From positions 72,548-117,648 of the forward strand of contig NZ_JSYZ01000010.1 in the NCBI RefSeq assembly GCF_001293465.1: a stretch of DNA of 45,101 nt, given 5' to 3'. The position numbers and the translations under genes were made by a program. Positions 9,472 through 16,950 of this stretch are shown piece after piece (the first letter of the stretch is position 1; every line of letters starts with the position of its first letter). Below the pieces are notes generated by a model. That model was given only the letters and a program-made list of their open reading frames with translations. It was not told the origin of the DNA and did not search any database. The DNA comes from Pseudomonas asplenii (GTDB lineage Bacteria; Pseudomonadota; Gammaproteobacteria; Pseudomonadales; Pseudomonadaceae).

Positions 9472-10017
9472 TTAGTGACGCAGGGCAGTTGTACGATCCT
9501 TAATGGGATCAAGAAAGCTACCAAGACTAAAAGCAATGGCTGACACCAAAGGAGGCAGTACTAGCGTGCTGTGCATTGCGCCAAAGAAGACACTAAGGCG
9601 GTACAGTTGGTTTTCGTAAATACCTCGCGTGGACTGCCCCACATCAGGTCCGAAAATTACTGTCGAGATCAGACCAGCACAAACCAACAGCCCGGCAAAC
9701 GATATCCAGCTTTGCCGATAGCTCGAGACTCTGAAGAAGGTGAGAAAACTTCCCTTTAGCGAGAACCGACAAAATAGACACACCCACACCATCATGCAGG
9801 TCAACAGCATAAAGTCTTTTTCGTAGATCCAGGCAGCTTTTTTCAAAAAGTCCAACTGACCGTTAGCAACAAAGTAGCTCTCTGCACGGGCAATGACAGG
9901 CAACCAACGGTGCAAATCGCTGTCGAGCGCTATGTCGCTATAAAAAATACCCAAGCTGGTCAACCAAGAAATAACCCAATAGGTTATCCAGCCGTACAGC
10001 AAAGCTTTAAGCCCCAT
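9472..10017 (-). CDS. Inner-membrane protein, unknown
   Basis: A 181-residue protein with about four hydrophobic helices: an N-terminal one (KALLYGWITYWVISWLTS), one near 75-95, one near 110-130 and one near 150-170. The ATG at 10015-10017 is preferred because GGAAGG lies nine bases upstream; an open frame extends to 10164 but the extra 49 residues look non-coding. I recognise no family. It sits between tolC and the divergent second cargo gene, which again puts a small membrane protein beside a secreted protein with a hydrophobic segment. A role as immunity or accessory protein is possible but unproven. The 290 bp divergent region to 10308 must hold the promoter for the cargo. Confidence 0.65.
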   Translation of the reverse strand: MGLKALLYGWITYWVISWLTSLGIFYSDIALDSDLHRWLPVIARAESYFVANGQLDFLKKAAWIYEKDFMLLTCMMVWVCLFCRFSLKGSFLTFFRVSSYRQSWISFAGLLVCAGLISTVIFGPDVGQSTRGIYENQLYRLSVFFGAMHSTLVLPPLVSAIAFSLGSFLDPIKDRTTALRH

Positions 10018-10307
10018 CCCTGAATTCCTTCCACCACATTTCAAATACGCGTACAGCACCTGATCAGCAACTTTTGCGCTGCAGCAACCGGGCCGATAAT
10101 GCAAACCAACACCAATCGCAAACGATAATCGCTGTTGACAAGGGGTAGCCATCTTGGCATACATGCCGGCTTTTCGCCATAGGTCTCTTCGTCAACGCAT
10201 CATGAAGACACCCAAAGGACAGGGTCAGGCGGCTAGGACGTCATGATGGGTTAGCCATCATGCGCGCAAGTCATCCGGCGTGTGGATGAGTAGAAGGAAA
10301 TAAACGT

Positions 10308-11969
10308 ATGGCCTTTACAGCCAAGGAAATCGAGCAAGCCAAACTCATCTCGGATCTTGTAACCGCGATGGGAAACTCGCTCAAAAACAACGGAAATCCG
10401 AAACTGAAGGCCTTGGGTGAGGCACTGGCCAATTCAGGAGACATCGGCGGTATATTGTCCGACTTTGCCAGTATGGCTGAGTCGACGGAGGACATTGCGA
10501 GTGTGCTCGATAGCGCGGCAAAAGTTTCCGCCGGGATGTTGGGGACTGTGGCTGGAGTGGCGGCACTAGAAGCCCTGATTACCATGTCGGTTCCTTTTGC
10601 CTTAGGGATCGGCGCCCTTACTACGGTATATCCCATCGTGGGAACCCTCGCATTAGGCGGCTTCCTCTACGGCGCCGGATGGGCTGGTAGCAAAGCAGCC
10701 GAAGGGATCTATGGTTTGAGCAAGCTAGCGGCAAGTGACTGGAGCAAGCAAGCGGCAAGAACTGTCTATACATTCATGAAGCTCAACCCAGCTTCGCTAC
10801 CCGAAAACTTCGATATCAATCGACCGCCAGTGCTGGAACTCGACGTAACTTACGTCAATGGGCACTATGATGGGTATAACATCGAAGAAGGTACTCAGAG
10901 GTTTATTGACAACTATCAGCGAGGCTTGGACCGAGGCTTCCTTCAGCAGGCACAAAATCAAATCAATAATTTTAACTTCTCACTTTCAAGCCTGATCAAG
11001 CCAGGCGATGATTTCCTTCATTATGACAAAAATGGCCTGCTCCAGTGGAATGGAGGTTATAACGCACTTCAAGATTACGCGTTCAATCGTGGTGGGCTTG
11101 ATCTCTCAGGCAGCGACAGTTGGCAAAGCGCTTTCAATGAAAAACTGACCAATCTGGTCGACTCGGCCAGAAATATGGAAGAGTTCATTAATAACAATTA
11201 CGGCCGGGCTAACGAAGCGTTGGCAGGTCAGGCCTCCGCTCTTGCTGACAGAGCCGGTGAGACATCTAGCATCATTCAGGACGCACTAGCGGAGCTGACA
11301 CCGCTGGCGTTTGACCTCAGCGGAAATGGGATTGGGACACGCTCAATTTTCGATGGCATCAAGGGCTTCGAATTTATTCCAGGAGAAAAAGGTGCCTACC
11401 ACGGCTGGCTAGATGCCAACAGTGGGTTCCTGGCCCTGGATCGTAATGGCAACGGCACGATCGATGATGGAACCGAGCTGTTCGGCGGCCCAACAGAGGA
11501 TGGTTTTACTGCTTTACGCCGACTTGACTCCAATGGTGATGGGCATATCGATGCCTCCGATGAGCTCTTCGAAAAGCTACTGGTTTGGCAGGATACCAAT
11601 CAGAACGCCATTTCAGACGAAGGAGAACTCAAGACGTTGCGCGATGCGGGCATCAAATCGATTTCGCTGAATGACGTTGAGAGTACCCATCGCCCCGACA
11701 TGAACGGCAACACTATCAAGTGGATCTCCGAGTACACCTTGGAATCGGGCGAGACCCGCGAGATCGCAGACGTCTATTTCAGCTACAGTAAACCGGCTTC
11801 GGCGGTGTCAGATAAGCCAACGACTAACAGTTCGATCGATCCGGTCGTGGAACAGCAGACACAAATGTTGATCAGCAGCATGGCCGCGTTCAGCCCGTCG
11901 GCTGGTGGCGAAGCACTGCAATCCACCAATCCGTCTGAACCGCTCAATGTACAACTAGCGGTCATTTGA
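10308..11969 (+). CDS. FrpC-module calcium-binding protein without RTX repeats, probable second T1SS cargo
   Basis: A 553-residue protein; the start has AAGGA nine bases upstream. Residues about 75-135 are strongly hydrophobic and glycine-rich and share the pattern GTVA..EA..SVP.A with the hydrophobic segment of the RTX protein. From about 330 comes the same FrpC-like module: TPLAFDLSGNGI, then GFLALDRNGNGTIDDG, ELFGG, LDSNGDGHIDASD, LLVWQDTNQN and EGELK. The Asp of the Asp-Pro bond is Thr here (Thr331-Pro332), so self-cleavage at this site would not be expected. There are no GGxGxD repeats. The C-terminus ends in hydrophobic residues (NVQLAVI), as in some T1SS signals. It is divergent from the secretion operon and followed by a small gene. 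Pore-forming or antibacterial activity is inference. Confidence 0.85.
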   Translation: MAFTAKEIEQAKLISDLVTAMGNSLKNNGNPKLKALGEALANSGDIGGILSDFASMAESTEDIASVLDSAAKVSAGMLGTVAGVAALEALITMSVPFALGIGALTTVYPIVGTLALGGFLYGAGWAGSKAAEGIYGLSKLAASDWSKQAARTVYTFMKLNPASLPENFDINRPPVLELDVTYVNGHYDGYNIEEGTQRFIDNYQRGLDRGFLQQAQNQINNFNFSLSSLIKPGDDFLHYDKNGLLQWNGGYNALQDYAFNRGGLDLSGSDSWQSAFNEKLTNLVDSARNMEEFINNNYGRANEALAGQASALADRAGETSSIIQDALAELTPLAFDLSGNGIGTRSIFDGIKGFEFIPGEKGAYHGWLDANSGFLALDRNGNGTIDDGTELFGGPTEDGFTALRRLDSNGDGHIDASDELFEKLLVWQDTNQNAISDEGELKTLRDAGIKSISLNDVESTHRPDMNGNTIKWISEYTLESGETREIADVYFSYSKPASAVSDKPTTNSSIDPVVEQQTQMLISSMAAFSPSAGGEALQSTNPSEPLNVQLAVI

Positions 11970-12056
11970 GGGCCATGGCAACCGCTGTCGCGTCAGCGGT
12001 TGCCTACCAGTCCGGGAAAATTCGTAAGCAATCGCCTTCCCCCTTAGGAGACAAGC

Positions 12057-12497
12057 ATGGATGCTCATAAAATCAAGAATCACAGCGACGTGACTGCCGA
12101 TCCATTTCCTGATGTTCAGAAGGTTCTTGGAGATGATCTCGCCGCGCTTAAGAGCAGGATTTTCCATCTATTTTCCATCAGGTTCGAAATAGTCCTGCCC
12201 CACGAAATGGCAAAAACTCAGAAGATTGTCGTTTCTGTTCACCCCGACAACGCAGCGGATGATCACTTCTCACTGAGCGAGTGCTTCCAATACCTGGGCA
12301 TACGATCCAGAGAGCGGGTGTTCATCAACTGGGGCCGATTCGATGACATCGACGCCTTACGCACCACGGACCTCTTCAAGGTGTTCTCCAGCATCTGGTA
12401 CCCAGGTGTTGACGACATTGAGATCTTCGACGAGAGCCTGAATTGGATGGTGGCGATCGCTCACGACGGCACGGTGGCGTTGAGGTTTGGCCCCTGA
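12057..12497 (+). CDS. Small soluble protein after second cargo (candidate immunity protein)
   Basis: A 146-residue cytosolic protein with no signal peptide or membrane helix; start ATG has AGGAG seven bases upstream. It is rich in Asp, Phe and Trp and has an alternating helix/strand pattern ending WMVAIAHDGTVALRFGP. I do not recognise a named family with certainty. It lies 87 bp after the second cargo gene on the same strand with no terminator seen between, so it is probably co-transcribed. A small acidic protein directly behind a secreted toxin-like protein is the classic layout of an immunity gene, which is the favoured but untested reading. Its solubility would imply a target inside the cell, or shielding of the producer's own cargo. 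Confidence 0.8.
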   Translation: MDAHKIKNHSDVTADPFPDVQKVLGDDLAALKSRIFHLFSIRFEIVLPHEMAKTQKIVVSVHPDNAADDHFSLSECFQYLGIRSRERVFINWGRFDDIDALRTTDLFKVFSSIWYPGVDDIEIFDESLNWMVAIAHDGTVALRFGP

Positions 12498-12982
12498 GTG
12501 CCAGCAATCAAACACTGCGCTTTCTTGAAGGCCAACCCATACGTCCCAACCGCCAACTCAGGTGGCCTACTGCCTGCGCAAGGTGCAAAAGGGTTTCGGA
12601 ACGGATCCACAGCGGCCTCAAGAATACTGATCTCTACACAAATAGAGCTATGTCTAGCTGAGTTCACTATACATAGCTAGATATCTATATATTTCACTAG
12701 AACTGCTGAACTGAAGGACCCAATCATCTACTCGGCTCAGGATTGCAGGGCCTCGCCTAACGTTCATCAGCCATTCATCTACTTGGGCTGATCAGAACGG
12801 CATCAAGGTTAGTGACAGCGCCAAGCAGCGTCGATAAACAAACGAGCGAGTCGCGTTTTCCCACACGAGATAGAGCCGCGCCTGAACCTTTTCCCGCACA
12901 GTCTCCTTCACCAAGCACCGGCTTGATATTTGTCGTACGTCGCTCACCAAAACTGTGGAAACAGCCCGTTGCAGATGGACTT
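12498..12982. other. Gene-free junction between T1SS block and ICE remnant
   Basis: No supported gene. The middle (about 12640-12710) is very AT-rich with repeated TAGCTA/TATA words and looks like a junction of two acquired blocks. The rest shows only short frames without ribosome sites. Confidence 0.4.
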
Positions 12983-13011
12983 TTGACAGCCCTCCTGAGC
13001 TTGTCCATTGT
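12983..13011 (+). promoter_or_regulatory. Putative promoter of ICE leader copy A
   Basis: TTGACA (12983-12988), 17 bases, then CATTGT (13006-13011). The -35 is perfect and the -10 weak; both recur in leader copy B (15210-15239) with an 18-base spacer, which supports function. Confidence 0.5.
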
Positions 13012-13020
13012 GAAGGCGCG

Positions 13021-13236
13021 TACTGCTGGCCTTGTCAGCAACATGCCAATGTAGCCGGGATCTGAGAGCTACGATGCGCCATTGCGCATGATCCATGCTC
13101 AGGTCGCCAAGCTTCCGGTAATGCGACCGATCGACTGCCATTGCGGTCGAGGAAGCACTGCTGTTCTGAATGTTTTCCCCCCATACGGGTCATGCCCGTA
13201 TGGGCAGGCCCTCCCCTGTGAAATCTGGAGGTCTGA
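13021..13236 (+). ncRNA. Structured 5' leader, copy A
   Basis: About 215 nt between the putative promoter and the ATG at 13237, closely matching the leader at 15248-15460. Predicted stems: GCTGG/TCAGC (13025/13035); GGATC/GATCC (13058/13090) enclosing ATGCGC-CATT-GCGCAT (13074-13089); GGTCGC/GCGACC (13102/13123); CGACTGC-CATT-GCGGTCG (13132-13149); and a perfect 10-bp hairpin CCCATACGGG/CCCGTATGGG (13180-13204). It ends in a GGAGG-type ribosome site shared with copy B. Conservation of paired blocks suggests a cis-acting RNA controlling ICE genes; the mechanism is unknown. Confidence 0.6.
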
Positions 13237-13647
13237 ATGAAGACACAAACAACGATGTACCAAGCACTGTTGGCGGCTGAGTGTTGCGACACACACGCCA
13301 CGTTGATCCTGCAGACACTGGATATCCCGAAAGATCTGCGACTGCTCTTTGAACCGGGCAGGCTGCTGATGACCGACGGAGTCCAGGCGCTTCAAGCCGT
13401 AGGTCTACTCGACGGCCTTCCCTACCTGATACGGCATCTGCTGTGCGACTGGGGAAACCTCAAGGCTGCACAATGGGCGGTCAACCTGCAATCGCTACAA
13501 AACGGTGAAGGACTGCTCTCGATCTATTACGCCGGTGGCAATGACGAAATCTGCCTGTACCTCTACAGCGCCCCAAGCCGGGCCTTTACGTTGATGTTGC
13601 TGGCAGACGAGCTTGACTGCATGCAACACCTGCAGACCCAGAGATAA
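13237..13647 (+). CDS. ICE-associated hypothetical protein
   Basis: A 136-residue soluble protein, Leu-rich and mostly helical at the N-terminus, with a Cys pair near residue 16 and a strand-rich end (SIYYAGGNDEICLYLYSAPS). I do not recognise a family. The start has a strong ribosome site (CTGGAGGTCTGA-ATG) supplied by the conserved leader, and the gene ends 16 bp before a strong terminator, so it is a single-gene transcript. It shares its leader type with the coiled-coil protein at 15461, which implies common regulation as part of the ICE. Confidence 0.75.
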   Translation: MKTQTTMYQALLAAECCDTHATLILQTLDIPKDLRLLFEPGRLLMTDGVQALQAVGLLDGLPYLIRHLLCDWGNLKAAQWAVNLQSLQNGEGLLSIYYAGGNDEICLYLYSAPSRAFTLMLLADELDCMQHLQTQR

Positions 13648-13663
13648 TTTAATCTGACTGTTC

Positions 13664-13696
13664 GCCTACTCACCGTCACCGGTGAGTAGGCTTTTT
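13664..13696 (+). terminator. Rho-independent terminator
   Basis: An 11-bp perfect stem GCCTACTCACC/GGTGAGTAGGC with a six-base loop, followed by five T. It ends the transcript of the gene at 13237. Confidence 0.9.
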
Positions 13697-13820
13697 GCGA
13701 TGCCAGACGGCGTTCAACAACGATCGATCGTTCTCGCGGTGGCCTGAGGCAAGCCGGCACAGTTCACGGTGTCGCCTGCCGCAGAGCGATGAATTGCTTT
13801 CTCGGTACCACTGCCAAACC

Positions 13821-14381
13821 TCAGACCAGGTCGTCGGAAATCCACTGTTGGATCTGGTTCCAGATCATCGCCAGGTTCAAGGTCGGCTCGCACTCGGTCA
13901 TCAGCATCGCGACATGCAGCACCGAGCGCGGATCGTTCGGGTGGGTGCCCTGCTCCTTGGATATCCGTCGCCAGTGTTCCCACAGGCGCATTTCATCATC
14001 ATGACCAATGAGTGGCCAGCGCCCCCGGCGGTGTTCAAGGCCCAGCATGTTGCGGCGTACAGCAACCTCCTTGGGCGGCAGCCCAAAGAGCTGGTGAAGC
14101 ATGGGAGAGCTGGCGCCGAGGGTGAGAGCCCGGCGGATCAGGCCCTCCTCGTCATCACTCCGGACATGGGCCATCAGGCGCTGAACGACATCGCTGTCGA
14201 CCAGCAGCTTGAACCAGGGCACCGGTGAATTCACCAGGGCCCCGACGCAACGGGGATCGATCAGGGCCTCCAGGTCCCGCTCCTGAAACCCCATGGCCAG
14301 ACAATTGCGCAACTGGCCGCTCTTGATGTTGTTCATGATTTGAAAGGCGACAGCCATATTCAAAGGGTGCATATCAACCAC
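13821..14381 (-). CDS. DUF2857 family ICE protein (STY4526-like)
   Basis: A 186-residue soluble helical protein resembling the DUF2857 (STY4526/YPO1902) proteins of SPI-7/PAPI-type elements, where it lies in the replication and maintenance region. Recognisable parts are the N-terminal helical block (QIMNNIKSGQLRNCLAMGF), the central LMAHVRSDDEEGLIRRAL and the LFGLPPKEVAVRRNMLGLEHRRGR stretch that resembles a helix-turn-helix followed by a basic loop, then RPLIGHDDE-like WPLIGHDDEMRLWEHW. Its transcription opposes that of the leader genes. The role in the element (replication or control) is known only by association. A start at codon 1 is used; ATG codons 4 and 9 are possible. Confidence 0.8.
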   Translation of the reverse strand: MVDMHPLNMAVAFQIMNNIKSGQLRNCLAMGFQERDLEALIDPRCVGALVNSPVPWFKLLVDSDVVQRLMAHVRSDDEEGLIRRALTLGASSPMLHQLFGLPPKEVAVRRNMLGLEHRRGRWPLIGHDDEMRLWEHWRRISKEQGTHPNDPRSVLHVAMLMTECEPTLNLAMIWNQIQQWISDDLV

Positions 14382-14420
14382 TCCATGGTCAGTGATGGCC
14401 CGCGCGCGGGCCGGTGTGTT

Positions 14421-14618
14421 TCAAGCAAGGTACGCCTTTGGGCGAGGCTCAGGTTCGCCTGTGCGCCCAAATTCGAAGCCCAGGATTTCAGCGCCTGCAA
14501 AGCCTTCGATGTGGCCGACCAGCTCAAGCAGCAGGCCGTCACGCCGGCGTGCCTGCACGCTGATTTTGAGCAGGATCTGGCAGGTCTTTTCAGCGGTGTG
14601 TTCAGGACTCATGTCCAT
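14421..14618 (-). CDS. Small ICE hypothetical protein
   Basis: A 65-residue protein encoded 39 bp upstream of the DUF2857 gene on the same strand, with GGGAG nine bases before the ATG. It is charged and without membrane segments (EHTAEKTCQILLKISVQARR at the start). I do not recognise it. Close spacing and a good ribosome site support a real short gene in a two-gene unit with the DUF2857 gene; ATG codon 3 could also be used. Confidence 0.55.
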   Translation of the reverse strand: MDMSPEHTAEKTCQILLKISVQARRRDGLLLELVGHIEGFAGAEILGFEFGRTGEPEPRPKAYLA

Positions 14619-15209
14619 AGGTGAGTACTCCCTGTGATGCCTATCGCCTCCATCTGCGACGGGCTTGATGGATGAGCAGGCCGTGAGGCTTCACCCAGGC
14701 AGTGCGCGATGGGCCCCATGACGGGAGCGCCCTTCGCCTGCCCTGCTGCTCAATTGTGTGTTGCCCATGAATATGTAGTTGCTGGGACCACAACCCTCTG
14801 TAGGGCAAAGCATCGCGCCAGCGAGGAAAAGCAGGCGTCGTGTGTGAGGCATTGTGGGAGGCCCTTGGCCGGTGGAACGCTGGGGCAGTGATTGGCTCGC
14901 AGGCCTAAGCCCTGGAGGGTTGCCAGCCGAAGACTTGAACAGGGCAGTCATCTATTGGGTGGAGCTGATCCTGGCAGAGAGTCGTCGCCAGCGTTTGAAC
15001 TCACCGCCAATGCCCGCTGAGCAGCACCTGGAGCGCGATGTCGGCCAGCAGGCTACCGCGCGCGTGCGCCTTTGCTGCCAGAGGAATCAGCCATGTCTGA
15101 CCGATGCAGCGCGCGCCTTCCTGCGCCTGTCGAGGATGGCGTTCAAAAGGCGCAGGCGCGCTTTCGCACAGCGTGTCTGCGCCGGCAAAAACTTGTTGCA
15201 GTGGGTGTT
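14619..15209. other. Gene-free stretch inside ICE remnant
   Basis: No frame here has a convincing ribosome site or recognisable product. A plus-strand frame at 14854-15213 is open but biased as expected from GC-rich non-coding DNA. The left end must carry the promoter of the 14618 gene; the right end leads into leader copy B. Confidence 0.35.
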
Positions 15210-15239
15210 TTGACAGCCCTGGGTGGGGGTGTTCATTGT
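15210..15239 (+). promoter_or_regulatory. Putative promoter of ICE leader copy B
   Basis: TTGACA (15210-15215), 18 bases, CATTGT (15234-15239), in the same context as copy A (both follow GTTGCAG and a T-run). Confidence 0.5.
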
Positions 15240-15247
15240 GCAGGGGC

Positions 15248-15460
15248 GTACTGCTGGCCTTGTCAGCGACATGCACAGTAGCTTGGGATCGGAGGAGCTA
15301 CGATGCGCCATTGCGCATGATCCACCCCATCGGTCGCCAAGCTTCCAATGATGCGACCAACCGACGGCGATTGCGGTCGGTGGAAGCATCGCTGTTCTTG
15401 TTTTCCCCGCACGGGTCTTGCCCGTCGGGGCAGGCCCATCCCATAAAATCTGGAGGTCTG
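15248..15460 (+). ncRNA. Structured 5' leader, copy B
   Basis: About 213 nt, closely matching copy A (13021-13236). The same stems recur: GCTGG/TCAGC (15253/15263); GGATC/GATCC (15286/15319) around ATGCGC-CATT-GCGCAT (15303-15318); GGTCGC/GCGACC (15332/15353); a CCGAC/GTCGG hairpin (15361/15376); and CCCCG-ACGGG/CCCGTCGGGG (15405-15430, one bulged C). The last hairpin differs from copy A in both arms but still pairs, which is compensatory change. The end, AAATCTGGAGGTCTG-ATG, is nearly identical to copy A. Confidence 0.6.
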
Positions 15461-15853
15461 ATGAAACTGGATATGGCGCTCTACAAAGCCTTGGTCGCCG
15501 CCGGTGTCCCGGAGAAAAACGCACACGATGTGAGTGAAGCCCTGGAGTTCGAAAGAACCTCATTGCTCGCCAGCAAAACCGATGTCACCGAGTCTCGTCA
15601 TGACCTGAAGCTGGAGATTACGGCGTTTCGCGCAGAGATGAAGTCGGACCTGTCGAAGATTCTGCTCGACGCCTCCACCCTGCGCGGTGAGTCGAAAGAC
15701 ACAGCCTTGGCGCTCAATACGAGCCTGATGATGATCAACACCAAGATGGACGCCATGAGCCACAAGCTGACCGTACGGCTGTTTCAGTCGTTCGCAGCCC
15801 TGGCGCTGGCGCTCGGTACCGTGACGGCCCTGAGCATCAAGTACCTGGCCTAA
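15461..15853 (+). CDS. Coiled-coil membrane-anchored protein, DUF1640-like
   Basis: A 130-residue protein. The ATG at 15461 is chosen because of the conserved GGAGG site seven bases upstream; the open frame extends further back only through the leader RNA. N-terminal MALYKALVAAGVPEKNAHDVSEALE, a heptad-rich coiled coil (about residues 30-105) and a C-terminal membrane helix (LFQSFAALALALGTVTALS) match the DUF1640/CCDC90-type proteins common on phages and mobile elements. Probably a trimeric or tetrameric tail-anchored membrane protein. Function on ICEs is unknown; shared leader with the gene at 13237 suggests co-regulation. Confidence 0.75.
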   Translation: MKLDMALYKALVAAGVPEKNAHDVSEALEFERTSLLASKTDVTESRHDLKLEITAFRAEMKSDLSKILLDASTLRGESKDTALALNTSLMMINTKMDAMSHKLTVRLFQSFAALALALGTVTALSIKYLA

Positions 15854-15941
15854 CCCTCTGCTTCAACCCACCCACGCGGGGAATGTCTCCCCGTCGGGCG
15901 AGAGGTTCTCCGCGTTTGCCTTTGTGAACAGGAGAATCCCC

Positions 15942-16592
15942 ATGGAAAAAATACTGGACGTGCTGCGGCCGCTGTTTCCGTTTGTCCGTAACCCCTACGC
16001 ACCCCATTCGTTTCTGCGACTGGATGCGTTTCACAAGCAGTTCACCGTCGTCTGTACCGGCGAGATGAAACTGCCACTCAACGATCATGGCTTGGGCTAT
16101 CGCCAGGTCAGTGCGGAATACACCATGGGTCATCGTAGCTCGATCGAGGACGCCATCCGCTTCTGTACCTCGAAGTTCCACGACCTGTATGTCTACCCGC
16201 AGATCAAGGCCGGTGCAGCGTTTGAGCCGCATCTGGTGGAGATCTTCTACACCGCGGGCAAGGCCTACAGAGCCAGCTCCCAAGCCTTGGGCCTGGGCGT
16301 TCCCTGCGTTCTGTGGGGGGTGGTCGAGGAGTCGGAGATCATCTGGCGCCGCCCTGATGAGGTGGTGAACGAGATCCACGAGTTCCAGTACTGGCTGGAT
16401 ACGTTTCAGCGTCAGTTCACCGCAGAGACCTGCACCGACGAGGTGGACATCGCCAGGATCGTCGGCCGAGCAGCCCCGGAGCTGAAGAAGTTTGCCGATC
16501 GGCTGAAATGGCGGAACTTCGCGCTCAAGGCGCTCGATCAAACGGGCGTGTCCTGCGTGACGGAGCAGTACCCCTCCAGCAGTGGCCGTTGA
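15942..16592 (+). CDS. ICE-associated hypothetical protein
   Basis: A 216-residue soluble protein I do not recognise. The ATG at 15942 has AGGAG eight bases upstream; a GTG at 15924 in frame is possible but overlaps that site. Strand-rich N-terminal half (FTVVCTGEMKLPLNDHGLGY) and helical C-terminal half (IARIVGRAAPELKKFADRLK). The 88 bp leader from the previous stop holds nested hairpins (GCGGGGA/TCCCCGT, outer CGCGGGGA/TCTCCGCG), so it too seems to have a structured leader, unlike copies A and B in sequence. Followed by two terminator-like hairpins. Confidence 0.7.
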   Translation: MEKILDVLRPLFPFVRNPYAPHSFLRLDAFHKQFTVVCTGEMKLPLNDHGLGYRQVSAEYTMGHRSSIEDAIRFCTSKFHDLYVYPQIKAGAAFEPHLVEIFYTAGKAYRASSQALGLGVPCVLWGVVEESEIIWRRPDEVVNEIHEFQYWLDTFQRQFTAETCTDEVDIARIVGRAAPELKKFADRLKWRNFALKALDQTGVSCVTEQYPSSSGR

Positions 16593-16616
16593 GACAAGAT
16601 CGCTGCACAACCCTGC

Positions 16617-16682
16617 AGGTCAGGCCCCGCGCCTGACCTTCTGAAACACCCTCACCTCAGCCCGACTCTGTCGGGCTTTTCT
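16617..16682 (+). terminator. Tandem terminator hairpins
   Basis: First a 9-bp stem AGGTCAGGC/GCCTGACCT (16617-16639), then AGCCCGAC-TCT-GTCGGGCT (16659-16677) followed by TTTCTTTT. The second is a typical rho-independent terminator ending the 15461/15942 unit. Confidence 0.85.
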
Positions 16683-16950
16683 TTTGTGCCACGCCCCGGT
16701 TGGTGACCACCCTCACCTGACCGAGTCTGGACCTGATCGCAGTGCCCTCATCCGCTTCAAACGCTGTGCGCCCTGGACGTGTGCTGCTCGGCAAAACGCT
16801 CCAAGGCGGGTCTCGTTTCTGCGGCGTAATAGCCCCGTCGATGTGCAAGCCTGTGCCCCATCTCACGTGAACACGCCTGGGCGCTCACCTCCTGCCCGCC
16901 CCGCTGCCGGCATCTGCCGAGCGGCAGGCGCTCACGCCCCTTGAGCGCGG

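Noticed and set aside
9380..9475. 31-codon plus-strand frame MLKKVFFHSTKEEIR...
   Set aside because: Plausible composition, but overlaps the end of the membrane-protein gene and has no ribosome site or recognised family.
14854..15213. Plus-strand frame of 119 codons
   Set aside because: Runs into the leader copy B promoter and has no family features; typical open frame of GC-rich DNA.
15104..15460. Longer N-terminus for the DUF1640-like gene
   Set aside because: This part is the conserved leader, and the ribosome site precedes 15461.
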